From assembly GCA_020161935.1 (NCBI GenBank), contig JAIUNI010000003.1, forward strand, positions 372,001-436,000: 64,000 nt of DNA. The letters are read 5' to 3'. A program made the position numbers and the translations under genes. The stretch is from Chloroflexota bacterium. Lineage in GTDB: Bacteria > Chloroflexota > Anaerolineae > Aggregatilineales > Phototrophicaceae. A model generated the notes under the pieces. It ran no database searches. It was not told the origin of the DNA and was given only the letters and a program-made list of their open reading frames with translations. This document shows positions 46,634-55,206 of this stretch, one piece after another (position 1 is the first letter of the stretch; each line of letters starts with the position of its first letter).

Positions 46634-47098
46634 TCATTTACGCCCGAAAAACTCGTCCGCCCACATAAACTTGACCCCCGCCGCTTCGGCTGCTTCACGG
46701 TCGGTATCCATGTCACCGATGTAAACGGTTTCGGTGGGCAACACCCCGAACGCATCCATCAGATACTCGATCATGCCGCCCTGTGGTTTGCGGAAGCGGC
46801 TTTCGCGTTTGGCGGCTTTTTTGCGTCCGTTGGGGTGGGTAACGCACACCGCGTAGGTGGTCGCGCCGATGTAATCCGCGATGTGCTTGACCATGATATG
46901 CGCTTGGGCGGCGGTCATAAAGCCGAACGCCACCCCACCCTGATTGCTGGCAACCGCGAGGTAATGCCCTTTGGCGATCAACGCTTGGCACTTGGGCAGC
47001 ACATCGTCAAACGGCTTTTGTTCGTCGAGCGTATTCGCCGGTCGTTCACCGTCAATGTTGTGTACCAGCGTCCCGTCCTTGTCGAAGATGTAGAGCAT
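46634..47098 (-). CDS. HAD-family phosphatase (HisB-N/GmhB-like)
   Basis: 154 residues from the ATG at 47098, with GGAG 8 nt upstream. Motif I FDKDGTLV (nucleophile and acid/base Asp), VASNQGGVA (motif II Ser), Lys in RKPQGGMI and GDMDTDREAAEAAG (motif IV). Similar to heptose-bisphosphate and histidinol-phosphate phosphatases. It starts 4 nt after the glycosyltransferase stop, so the two are cotranscribed and it may act on a sugar phosphate. Confidence 0.85.
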   Translation of the reverse strand: MLYIFDKDGTLVHNIDGERPANTLDEQKPFDDVLPKCQALIAKGHYLAVASNQGGVAFGFMTAAQAHIMVKHIADYIGATTYAVCVTHPNGRKKAAKRESRFRKPQGGMIEYLMDAFGVLPTETVYIGDMDTDREAAEAAGVKFMWADEFFGRK

Positions 47099-47102
47099 GG
47101 GT

Positions 47103-49130
47103 TTATCTCTCCAGCGTGCCGATAATCTGCCAGTCGTCGCCGTTGACGGTCGGGTACTGCTGACCATCAAAGTAGGTATACAGCTTCACCCCCACGCTGT
47201 ACGTGCCAGCGGGCAGATGACTCCCCTCGCCCTGAGGGAGAGGGGCTGGGGGTGAGGGTAATTCCAGCGTGTGCGGGTCGAACACCACTTCACCCGCCTG
47301 CCAGCCGGTCGTGGGGCGCTGGTTGAGGAACGGGAAGTCATCCTTCTGCGCCACCAACTGCCCGTTCGCATCCAGCAGGAACACCGACACGCTGTAGTCT
47401 TGATCGAGTGGCTGCTCGGCTGACCACCACAGATCGACGCGCATCTCGTCGGGGTGGATGGCGAACTGCCGCAGCCGCATCCCGTTGCTGTAATCGACCA
47501 CCGGCTCCGGCTGGATGGCATCATAGCGGTAGACGTTGAGGGCGTTCGTTCCCCAGTAGGTCGTCATCAGCGCCGTTTGGACGTGTCCGGTCTGCTTGAG
47601 GAAGTCGAAGCCTGATTGGTCAGGACTCCAGTGGGTGAACCACACCGTCTTGTGCTGGTTGAGCAGGTCGATCACGCCGTTCGGGTAGGTCGCACCCTCG
47701 AACTGCCGCCACATCCGCAGCGATTTCACGACCGTGCCGGGGGGCATATCGTGGTCGGTGTAGTAGTACAGCACCGTGTCGTCGTAGTAAATTTCCATCA
47801 GCGCCATGTCGCCCGCCTCGGCGTAGCGCCCCATATCCGCGCCCACTTTATCCCACGGCGCTTTGGGATAATAATCGTCAACACTGGTGGCCGAATAGAC
47901 GAGGATGACCGCCAGCAGGAACACCCGCGTTTGGGCGTTCAAACGGGCCAACCCCAGCGCCACCAGCAGCGCAATCGCCGGCGAGATCAGCATCACCCGC
48001 CGCGGCGACAGGATGCTGAACCACTCGTTCGCCACAAAGCTGATGATGAGCGTCAGCCCAATCCACGCCACCAGCAAGAACACCCTATCATTAACCCCCA
48101 CCCTGACCCTCCCCAGCAAGCGAGGGAGGGAAACAGACGGGGAAATTTCCTCTTGACTGACGACTGGCGACTGGCGACTGGCGACTCCCAACAGCATCAG
48201 TCCAAGCATCAGCGGCCACATTCTCCCAAGAAATTTATACGTGAGTTCGACAAAGGTATCCCACGTCGAAGGCAGCGTCGAGTTCACGCCCTGCTCGTTG
48301 TCGAACTGCCCGTAGCCGTAGCCGATGAACCACGGCAGGAAGAACACGCCCGACAGCGCCAGCCAACCAATCGCCGCCAGCCGCAGCCGCCCGCGCAGGA
48401 AGATCAGCGCGTGTAAGCCTTCGAAGGCCATAATGAACGCGCCCTGATAATTGGTATGCAGGATCGCCACGTTCGCCGCCAGCCACAGTAAAGCGCGGGG
48501 TTTGCTGGGTTTGCGTACCCAATGTAAGTAGAAGAACGCGCTCAGGATGACGAGCAGCGTCCGCAGGGTGTAGAAGCGGATCTCCTGCCCCAGATCAATG
48601 TCCGGGTCGGAAAGCGCCAGCACCAGCGCCGCAGTCAACGGCACAAACCAATACGCTTTCTCCAACCACGGCCTTTGCCCTATCCCATCTTCATCGGCGG
48701 CGGTCTGTGACCCTCCAGTATTATTCCCCTCCCTGTTACTACGGGGAGGGGCTAGGGGTGGGGTCGATAATGAGGGGCTGGGGGGTGAGGTAAGAATCAC
48801 CCGCGCCAGCGGCACCATCAGCGCCACGCTCAGGATGCCCGCCAGCGCCGCGAAGTAACGCATGGCGAAGATCGAGTCGCCGGTGAGGCCAACCCACGCC
48901 TGCATCAGCAGGTAATACAGCGGCGGGTGGTGGTCTCGCGCGGCGAGACCGTCGATCAGGTTGGTTTGCCCGTTGAAGTGAAACAGGTTGAAAGTCGTCG
49001 TGCCTTCGTCCGTCCAAATCGGTCGCTGGATGATGTGGTAAACACGGAAGGCCGCCGCGAGTAAGAGGACGGCGGTCATCAGGGCGATAAAGGTGGCGAA
49101 GGCGCGTTGGCGCGTGGTGAGCTTGGTCAT
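47103..49130 (-). CDS. GT39/ArnT-like membrane glycosyltransferase with in-frame repeat insertions
   Basis: 675 residues from the ATG at 49130. About ten membrane helices, with the acidic-pair motif IIQRPIWTDEGTTTF and HHPPLYYLLM typical of PMT/ArnT-type enzymes that use lipid-linked sugars. A soluble C-terminal domain follows. Three segments, near 114-136, 315-348 and 622-636, are encoded by palindromic repeat elements (for example SPPAPLPQGEG) and fall in loops. The first start upstream (49169) has no ribosome site. Confidence 0.85.
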   Translation of the reverse strand: MTKLTTRQRAFATFIALMTAVLLLAAAFRVYHIIQRPIWTDEGTTTFNLFHFNGQTNLIDGLAARDHHPPLYYLLMQAWVGLTGDSIFAMRYFAALAGILSVALMVPLARVILTSPPSPSLSTPPLAPPRSNREGNNTGGSQTAADEDGIGQRPWLEKAYWFVPLTAALVLALSDPDIDLGQEIRFYTLRTLLVILSAFFYLHWVRKPSKPRALLWLAANVAILHTNYQGAFIMAFEGLHALIFLRGRLRLAAIGWLALSGVFFLPWFIGYGYGQFDNEQGVNSTLPSTWDTFVELTYKFLGRMWPLMLGLMLLGVASRQSPVVSQEEISPSVSLPRLLGRVRVGVNDRVFLLVAWIGLTLIISFVANEWFSILSPRRVMLISPAIALLVALGLARLNAQTRVFLLAVILVYSATSVDDYYPKAPWDKVGADMGRYAEAGDMALMEIYYDDTVLYYYTDHDMPPGTVVKSLRMWRQFEGATYPNGVIDLLNQHKTVWFTHWSPDQSGFDFLKQTGHVQTALMTTYWGTNALNVYRYDAIQPEPVVDYSNGMRLRQFAIHPDEMRVDLWWSAEQPLDQDYSVSVFLLDANGQLVAQKDDFPFLNQRPTTGWQAGEVVFDPHTLELPSPPAPLPQGEGSHLPAGTYSVGVKLYTYFDGQQYPTVNGDDWQIIGTLER
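47223..47262. repeat. In-frame palindromic element 1 in the glycosyltransferase
   Basis: CCCCTCGCCCTGAGGGAGAG plus GGG, followed by CTGGGGGTGAGGG. The same element is intergenic at 32,023 and 60,437 and lies inside the small terminase gene at 43,023. Confidence 0.75.
48085..48190. repeat. In-frame palindromic element 2 plus ACTGGCG tandem in the glycosyltransferase
   Basis: ACCCTCCCCAGCAAGCGAGG-type palindrome, then GACTGACGACTGGCGACTGG with two more ACTGGCG units. The latter family also occurs at 27,690, 39,610 and 40,575. Confidence 0.7.
48724..48790. repeat. In-frame palindromic element 3 in the glycosyltransferase
   Basis: CCCCTCCC (48727-48734) and GGGGAGGGG (48744-48752) arms around TGTTACTAC, followed by CTAGGGGTGGGG, as in the 31,469-32,062 array. 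Confidence 0.75.
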
Positions 49131-49219
49131 GGTAGGGCGATTATGCCTCATGCACTGCCATGCCGACAAGCGCGAGAACGGCGGAGGGGCTTAACCGCAG
49201 AGCCACAGAGAAGAAAATC

Positions 49220-49245
49220 AAAAGGGCGACCGGGGCCGCCCTTTT
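49220..49245 (-). terminator. Terminator hairpin after GAPDH
   Basis: AAAAGGGCG and CGCCCTTTT arms 20 nt beyond the GAPDH stop, followed on the minus strand by GATTTTC. Strong stem with a modest T-run. Confidence 0.75.
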
Positions 49246-49264
49246 GAGTGTGTTTCAGTACGTA

Positions 49265-50263
49265 TTAGCCAGCGAGCAGGGCGGCAGTTTGCGCTAGGCG
49301 GGTGGCATAACCCCATTCGTTGTCGTACCACGCGGCCACGGAGACCAGCGTGTCGCCCATCGTCTGGATGAGGGGCAGGTCGATGATCGACGAGTGCGGG
49401 TCGCCGACGATACGCGACGAAGCCCATTCATCGTTCAGCACGTCCATGATGCCATGCAGCGGGCCGGAAGCAGCGGCTGCGGTGTAGGCGGCCTTGATTG
49501 CGTCAGCGGTGGCGGGCTTCTTCAGCACGGCGTTGACTTCGGCGATGCTGCCGGTACGGGTCGGGACGCGGTAAGCCTTACCGGTCATTTTCAGATCCTT
49601 CCAAATGAAGCCAAGCGCCTTGGCCGCACCGGAGGACGAGGGGATGATGTTTTCGACGGCTGCCCACGAGTCGCGGCGATCCTTCATCGGTTGGTCGGTG
49701 AGGGATTGGGTGTTGGTGTAGGCGTGAACAGTCGAGAAGAAGGCCGCTTCGATACCCCAGTTTTCCAGCAGAATCTTGACGACCGGGGCGAGCGCGTTGG
49801 TGGTGCAGCTTCCCATGCTGACGATCTTGTGCTTTTCGGGGTCGTAGGTGTCGAGGTTGATGCCGGGGAGCAGAACCGCGTCGGCATCCGCCGCTGACTT
49901 GCTGGGGGCGCTGACGAGGACGCGCTTGGCACCCTTATCCAGATGCGCCTGTGCGCCGGGGCGGGTGGTGGCGCGGCCGGTGCAGTCGATGACCAAATCT
50001 ACGCCCAAACCTGCCCAATCGGGAATATCTTTGCTGGAGTCGAAATACAGAATATCGCGACCGCCGATGGTGAAGCCCTTTTCTTTGGCTTCGACTTTTT
50101 CATGCCAGCGGCCGTAGTTCGAGTCGACTTCGAAAACGGCGGCAAGGGTTGGGATGTCGCGGATGTCCGAAATTGAAACGGGCGACCACAGGTTATTCTT
50201 GAGGGCGATCTTCGTCACTGAACGACCGATGCGCCCGAAACCGTGTACTGCTACTTTACCCAT
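49265..50263 (-). CDS. gap: Glyceraldehyde-3-phosphate dehydrogenase
   Basis: 332 residues. NAD-binding GFGRIGR at 8-14, catalytic C153 in SMGSCTTNALAP and H180 in STVHAYTN, plus WYDNEWGYATR near the end. Catalyses oxidation of glyceraldehyde 3-phosphate to 1,3-bisphosphoglycerate in glycolysis. Asp33 after the second strand fits NAD rather than NADP. AGGAG precedes the ATG; a 12-bp palindrome is upstream and a terminator downstream, so it is a single-gene unit. Confidence 0.96.
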   Translation of the reverse strand: MGKVAVHGFGRIGRSVTKIALKNNLWSPVSISDIRDIPTLAAVFEVDSNYGRWHEKVEAKEKGFTIGGRDILYFDSSKDIPDWAGLGVDLVIDCTGRATTRPGAQAHLDKGAKRVLVSAPSKSAADADAVLLPGINLDTYDPEKHKIVSMGSCTTNALAPVVKILLENWGIEAAFFSTVHAYTNTQSLTDQPMKDRRDSWAAVENIIPSSSGAAKALGFIWKDLKMTGKAYRVPTRTGSIAEVNAVLKKPATADAIKAAYTAAAASGPLHGIMDVLNDEWASSRIVGDPHSSIIDLPLIQTMGDTLVSVAAWYDNEWGYATRLAQTAALLAG

Positions 50264-50321
50264 GAGTAAACTCCTGTAGGTTTATTTATCTACACAGCAG
50301 GATAACACTAATCGCGCTCCG

Positions 50322-50333
50322 TAGGTATACCTA
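50322..50333. promoter_or_regulatory. Palindrome over the putative gap promoter -35
   Basis: TAGGTATACCTA, perfect 12 bp. On the minus strand a TTATCC -10-like box lies about 17 nt downstream of its end, followed by the gap leader. Suits a repressor of a glycolytic gene; identity unknown. Confidence 0.45.
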
Positions 50334-50474
50334 AGACGCGCGAAAGCAAGAAATTTAAAGATTCTGGTGATAAGTGTTACTAATCGTTATACACCGAAAG
50401 TCATCACCTTTCCGCCACCAGCGCAAAAGGGCGATTCTCAAAGGTATGCTTTCGATTTGAAAGCAGTCGGAAGT

Positions 50475-50879
50475 CTAGCCCGTAACCGGCCATTTGTAGC
50501 GGTAGGCTGTCCAGTCGTTGTTGATGACGGCGTTCGAGACGATTTCGAAGCCGTAGCGTTCCCGCGAGGCGATGAGCGTGCTGCGGTTGAACTTCGGATT
50601 TTTGGCGCGGGGGATGGCGACCCACAGCGTACCGGTCGGTTTGAGGTGCTGCTTAATGGCTTCGATCAGCCCGTCGAGTTCACCTTCAGTTTTAGCGAAC
50701 ACCGCCAGCCAATCGTATGTGTCGTCGAAGTGGGCATCGTAAACCGTTCCGGTGGGGAGTTCGCCGAGCATCTCACGGAATCCAGCGATAGGGTTGAGGA
50801 CGTGGATGCTGGTGTTCGGTTTGATAGCGAGTTTCTTGACCAGCGGCGATTGGGAATAGGCGGGTGTGGGCATGGGCAT
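50475..50879 (-). CDS. DUF3052-like hypothetical protein
   Basis: 134 residues. SPLVKKLAIKPNTSIHVLN, DWLAVFAKTEGELDGLIEAI and GTLWVAIPRAK resemble DUF3052 proteins, of unknown function. GGAGGATGCCC directly precedes the ATG. Not linked to neighbouring functions. Confidence 0.75.
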   Translation of the reverse strand: MPMPTPAYSQSPLVKKLAIKPNTSIHVLNPIAGFREMLGELPTGTVYDAHFDDTYDWLAVFAKTEGELDGLIEAIKQHLKPTGTLWVAIPRAKNPKFNRSTLIASRERYGFEIVSNAVINNDWTAYRYKWPVTG

Positions 50880-50975
50880 CCTCCTTCAATAACGGTTGAG
50901 CATTCTTATTATAGGAGAAAGCCACATGAGAGCGCTTAGGTAATTGGTGGGTAAAACCTCACCTTTGCCTCTCTA

Positions 50976-51184
50976 CTGTAGGGATGAGGCACGCCTCATC
51001 CAGCGCCCACCAAGTCCACTTGTCATCACGTTTGTAGGGACAGCAGACAGGCTGTCCGTTGCTTCCCTGCCCCCCACCACCTGCTTCCACTTCGTACGCG
51101 CTGCTTTCTCAATATCCCCGTTCACGGGGGTTTATTCACCTTGCCATCGGGTCTATAGTCCCCTTGTGGGGTTATCCTATGGCA
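50976..51184. repeat. Cluster of hairpin repeats
   Basis: GTAGGGATGAGGCACGCCTC plus ATCC, GTAGGGACAGCAGACAGGCT plus GTCC, and copy 2 of the TTGCCAT(C)GG...CCTATGGCA palindrome at 51141-51184. No gene between 50,880 and 51,256. Confidence 0.75.
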
Positions 51185-51256
51185 TACGCTGACCCAAAAA
51201 ACCCCTTAACTTGCTGGCAATGGAATGCGACACGCTGAACCTACAGCAGCACTCGC

Positions 51257-53548
51257 TCAAAACTGCCCCAACGTCGGTGAGCCGTTGATCGCCCCCGCCA
51301 GCCAGCCGACCGTGCCATCCGACGTTTGCACCTGCCACCAACGCGCACCGTCGGCATCCACCGGCCCCGCGAGGATAACCACATACTCGCCTGTGAACAG
51401 CGGCAGGTTGCGGGCGATGGGGCTGTTGACCCCCGGTGATGTGCGGATATTGAGTTCTTGCACGAGGACGCGCAACTGTGTACCGGGTTGGTACTCGCTG
51501 CCCTCGACGATGCCCTGCGGAAGCTGTGAGGGGATGCCACCCCCGCCGCTATCCGGCTGACCGACAGGCGCAACCCCGACCGGATCAATGCCGGTAGAAG
51601 GCGGCGCGACGTTCCCGCCGTCGTTGCCCTGCGGCAGTTCACCGTTGACCCAGTTGATTGCCCGCGCACCCGCGACCTGCCCCGTGATTTCGCGCACCTC
51701 GCCGTTGATGTTGGCGACGAACTGGCGACCGTTGGCCTGCACGAACACGGCGCGGCCATCAGGACTCCACTCCACGCGCTCAGGGAAGCCATCGCCAATC
51801 GTGCCCGTGAGTGCCTGCCCATTCATGTCGTAAATCCGCAAGGGTTCACGCGCACCGTTGCGGTCGCCGGGTGCGCCGAGGGCATAGACGCTGCCGTCGT
51901 TGGCTTGATTGGCGAAGCCCATCCACAGGCCAACGGCTTCCGAGTCGATCAGCACTTTATTGAACGAGCCGTCACGGTTCAGCCAGCCGACATATTCATG
52001 ACCATCCGGCCCGCGCCCGCTGACGAGGATGTAGCTGCCATCGCGCGACCATGCGCCGTAGTCGTAGCGCAGTACCGGCGGGCGGGTGATGCGATAGTTG
52101 GGGTCGTTGACCGCGCTGACGAGGATGATGGCGCTGCGACCTTCCTGCGGCAGGTTGAGGCCGACCATTACCGTAGTGCTGTCCGGCGACCACAGCAGCG
52201 AACGGCTCTCCCACTTATCGGGGTCGTAGGGATTGGTGACGAGGCTGCAACCGGGGACATCAATCGGCAGGCAGTCAACGAGTAATTGCACAGGCGGGAA
52301 CTGCCCCGGTTGGTAGAACCACACGCCGTCATTCCCCGTTTTCTTTCCGGCGACGATGAAAGCCACGTAGCGCCCATCTGGCGACCACTTGGCTGCCGGA
52401 ACGAAGGCGTTGTTTTCCTCGCGTGTTAGCGCCACGAACTGCGAGAAGGGTGACATATCCGGTCGCACCGCACCCGCGCCGTTCAAACCCGTCAGGTACA
52501 TATTGCCGCTGCTGTCGGTGGTGATGTACAGGTTCGGGTCAACCGGATTACGCTCGAACAGCACGGTATCGTTCAAGAGGCTGAAGCCGCCCGTGGTCAC
52601 GCCGCCGGATGTGCTGAGGCCGAACACGCGGTTTTCAGGGGACGTACCCGTAAAACTGATAGGCGCAATTGGTATCGCCGTCACGATACCCGGCAGCGTC
52701 ACGATCAGGGCGACCGTGGGCTGTGCCGTAGGCGTGGACTCCACCGCCTCTGGGCTAACGTCCGCCGGAATCGGTGTGACCTGTGGCGTTTCAAGCAGCG
52801 GCGCTTGCGCGGTGATGAAGGTCGGCGTGGCATCCAATGTCGGAGCGATGGCGGCTTCAACCGGTGTGGCGGTTGGCACTTCGCCCACTGGCATAATCGT
52901 CGCTGTGAAGGCGGCGAGTTCCTCCGGCGAAAGCGTGCGCGTCGCGGTGGGCAGCGGCAGCGGCGTATTGCTCGGTGTGAGCGTATTCGTGGCGGTCGGC
53001 GCGTTGGTGAAGGTGGCCGTCGGTATTGGTGTGTTGGTTGGTGTATCGGTCGGGAAGATCGGCAGCGGCGTTGGGCTGGGCAAGGGTGTCGCGCTGGGCG
53101 GCAGGGTGGCGGTCGCCGTGGGCAGCGGTGTATTCGTCGCGGTGTTGGTCGGCGTGAAGCTCGAAGTCGCGCTTGGCGCGTTGGTCAGCGTGGCGGTGAA
53201 GGTCGCTGTCGCGGTCGGGGTTGAGGTGTTTGTCGCCGTCCGCGTGAGCGTGGGTGTATCGCTGGCGGTGGCGGTCGGTTCGTTGGTGCGCGTAACCGTC
53301 GCGGTTGGCGCAGGGGTGCTGCTCGGCAAGACGATGAAGGTGGCGGTGAGGGATGGTGTAACGCTCGGCGTGTTGGTGGCGACCTGCGCCACGATGGTCG
53401 GCTGCGGGGTGTTCGACATCAAGGGCGTGGGGCTGGGCGTGCGCGAGGGAGCAATCGTCGGGGTCACATCCGGCACCGACAGGTTGCAGGCCGCGAGCAG
53501 CAGCGCGAGTAAGATTACACTTCGCCGTATCAGCATCATCGCCCCCAT
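51257..53548 (-). CDS. Lipoprotein: Thr/Pro stalk, beta-propeller and SH3 domain
   Basis: 763 residues. Signal peptide with lipobox LLAAC, then a Thr/Pro low-complexity stalk (about 25-300). Repeated WSPDG-type blades follow (WSPDGRYVAFIV, WSPDSTTVMVGL, WSRDGSYILVSG, WSPDGRAVFVQA) as in TolB/PD40 propellers. A bacterial SH3 domain closes the protein (about 685-755: LNIRTSPGVNSPIARNL, GWLAGAI), a fold that usually binds cell wall. Probably a surface-exposed sensor or binding protein. Start uncertain among three near ATGs at 53548-53536. Confidence 0.85.
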   Translation of the reverse strand: MGAMMLIRRSVILLALLLAACNLSVPDVTPTIAPSRTPSPTPLMSNTPQPTIVAQVATNTPSVTPSLTATFIVLPSSTPAPTATVTRTNEPTATASDTPTLTRTATNTSTPTATATFTATLTNAPSATSSFTPTNTATNTPLPTATATLPPSATPLPSPTPLPIFPTDTPTNTPIPTATFTNAPTATNTLTPSNTPLPLPTATRTLSPEELAAFTATIMPVGEVPTATPVEAAIAPTLDATPTFITAQAPLLETPQVTPIPADVSPEAVESTPTAQPTVALIVTLPGIVTAIPIAPISFTGTSPENRVFGLSTSGGVTTGGFSLLNDTVLFERNPVDPNLYITTDSSGNMYLTGLNGAGAVRPDMSPFSQFVALTREENNAFVPAAKWSPDGRYVAFIVAGKKTGNDGVWFYQPGQFPPVQLLVDCLPIDVPGCSLVTNPYDPDKWESRSLLWSPDSTTVMVGLNLPQEGRSAIILVSAVNDPNYRITRPPVLRYDYGAWSRDGSYILVSGRGPDGHEYVGWLNRDGSFNKVLIDSEAVGLWMGFANQANDGSVYALGAPGDRNGAREPLRIYDMNGQALTGTIGDGFPERVEWSPDGRAVFVQANGRQFVANINGEVREITGQVAGARAINWVNGELPQGNDGGNVAPPSTGIDPVGVAPVGQPDSGGGGIPSQLPQGIVEGSEYQPGTQLRVLVQELNIRTSPGVNSPIARNLPLFTGEYVVILAGPVDADGARWWQVQTSDGTVGWLAGAINGSPTLGQF

Positions 53549-53668
53549 GTGCTTACACTCAACCTGATTATAGACAGACTGACTCCGATGCGCGATGGAC
53601 GTGTGGCCTACGGTTCGGCAACGGGTTAGAATCGCCGCCTAGTGATTTGGTCATATGAGGAGTCCGTT

Positions 53669-54166
53669 ATGCGTCTTGCGCCGATCCCGTTGGAACAGGT
53701 GAAACAACTGCCGCAGGTCTACCACCTGACCATCCCCGACCGCTACCGTGACAAGATGGGGCATATGAACATGCGCTACTACCTCGAAGTGTACGACGAC
53801 GCGGGGGACGCGCTGTTCGAGTCGTTCGGCCTAACACCTGCGTTTTACCGTGAGCATGGCAGCGGTGGCTTCGACCTTGAGCACCACATCCACTACCTGA
53901 ACGAAGTGCATATCGGCGACACGGTGGCGGTCTACGCACGGCTCGTCAGCCGTTCGGCGAAACGGCTCCATTACCTGTTGTTCATGGTGAACGAGTCGCG
54001 CGGGTTGCTGGCTTCGGTGTTCGAGTGCGTGAACTCGTATGCCGACTTAACTATCCGCAAAACCGCCGCCTATCCACCCGAAATCGCGGCAGCACTGGAT
54101 GGGATTCTGTCGGCCCACCAACAGCTTGAATGGCCTGCGCCGGTATGCGGCGTGATGAGCAGTTAG
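53669..54166 (+). CDS. Acyl-CoA thioesterase-like hot-dog protein
   Basis: 165 residues from the ATG at 53669, 6 nt after GAGGAG. DKMGHMNMRYYLEVYDDAGDAL and HHIHYLNEVHIGDTVAV fit the 4HBT/FatA-like hot-dog thioesterases, where the His-x-Asn turn and following helix form the active site. Substrate unknown. Stands alone. Confidence 0.8.
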   Translation: MRLAPIPLEQVKQLPQVYHLTIPDRYRDKMGHMNMRYYLEVYDDAGDALFESFGLTPAFYREHGSGGFDLEHHIHYLNEVHIGDTVAVYARLVSRSAKRLHYLLFMVNESRGLLASVFECVNSYADLTIRKTAAYPPEIAAALDGILSAHQQLEWPAPVCGVMSS

Positions 54167-54185
54167 CAAGCGTTAGAGAAATCAT

Positions 54186-54330
54186 ATGTAGAGGCACACG
54201 GCTGTGTGCCTTCTTGCCACCCACTGCCCACGCAACCACGTTTGTAGGGACAGCAGACAGGCTGTCCGTTGTTGCTCTCCCTACAGCCATCTGCTGGCAA
54301 ATGCTGACCCGAAAAACCCTTAACTTGCTG
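54186..54330. repeat. Hairpin repeats between the thioesterase and NTF2-like genes
   Basis: GTAGAGGCACACGGCTGTGT plus GCC at 54,189 and GTAGGGACAGCAGACAGGCT plus GTCC at 54,245, then AACCCTTAACTTGCTG as also at 51,205. Confidence 0.7.
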
Positions 54331-54415
54331 CATATGGCCGCGAGACAGCGCGTCCGTCTATATAAAAAGTAACGTTCAAACGGCTTCTAACCTGAGAGAT
54401 GTGGAGGACAACAGG

Positions 54416-54841
54416 ATGACAGACAACAATACAGCAGACGCAGTGATAGCGGTTGTGGCCGCCGAGACAAACGCCTTTTGGCTAAAAGATTACGCCGCGT
54501 GGGCGGACTGCTGGTTGCACTCGGAACAAATCCGTATGGTCGGTTGGTGGGCGCGCGGTGGCATTAGCATCACCATCGGCTGGAATGCGCTCTCCGCTAA
54601 AATGCAGCAGATGATGGCCGATAATCCAACCGCCCAACCAGAAGCAGCCGCCGTTCGCCGCGAAAATATCAACATCCGCACCAGTGACCAGATGGCGTGG
54701 GTGACGTTCGACCAGTACGGCGCGGACACCGGCGAACCGGATATGGACATGCCGGGGTTAAGCCACGAAACCCGTATTCTTGAAAAACACGATGGTCAGT
54801 GGAAATTCGTCTATGTGGGCTGGTTGCTGGCAGGGGAATAG
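54416..54841 (+). CDS. SnoaL/NTF2-like protein
   Basis: 141 residues from the ATG at 54416, 8 nt after GGAGG. VVAAETNAFWLKDYAAWADCW at the N terminus and EKHDGQWKFVYVGWL at the end match the ketosteroid-isomerase-like/SnoaL cone fold. Such proteins bind small hydrophobic ligands or act as isomerases; the role here is unknown. Confidence 0.75.
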   Translation: MTDNNTADAVIAVVAAETNAFWLKDYAAWADCWLHSEQIRMVGWWARGGISITIGWNALSAKMQQMMADNPTAQPEAAAVRRENINIRTSDQMAWVTFDQYGADTGEPDMDMPGLSHETRILEKHDGQWKFVYVGWLLAGE

Positions 54842-54867
54842 TAACTAGTTCTGATGACTTGCCTTAC

Positions 54868-55122
54868 TCATGTTTGTGCTTTTAGTTTAAGACGCGCTTT
54901 TGCCTTGACGAGTGTCAACAGATGGTCGATGTCACGAAATTCTTCCATCTCAGCGCGTTCTTCGTCCGATAAGCTGCCATCACGGTTCTTTTCGAGCAGC
55001 TCATGCGCCCGAAGTTGGAACGCCTCCGGCAGCCGATAATCGGCGATCTCAGCAAGTAAAGGAGCTGAACCCAAGAAATCAGTTACGACATCTTTGATCG
55101 TTTTTTCTGATGCAACTGGCAT
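54868..55122 (-). CDS. Small helical protein, perhaps antitoxin-like
   Basis: 84 residues: IKDVVTDFLGSAPLLAEIADY, then LLEKNRDGSLSDEERAEMEEF and a basic end (KAKARLKLK). GAGGAG lies about 6 nt before the ATG. Similar small proteins accompany toxins or stand alone; it follows the CBS-HEPN gene on the same strand, so a linked function is possible but unproven. Confidence 0.6.
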   Translation of the reverse strand: MPVASEKTIKDVVTDFLGSAPLLAEIADYRLPEAFQLRAHELLEKNRDGSLSDEERAEMEEFRDIDHLLTLVKAKARLKLKAQT

Positions 55123-55206
55123 GTGTATCTCCTCAATTGACCGGAGTCTACTTACGAGGATTATAGCATAGATGGCGACAATATTTCCGCTGAAACGAGA
55201 TCGCCG

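Noticed and set aside
52389..53567. 392-codon plus-strand frame rich in Gly/Val/Ala
   Set aside because: Antisense shadow of the Thr/Pro-rich lipoprotein; the minus-strand product has a lipobox, propeller blades and an SH3 domain.
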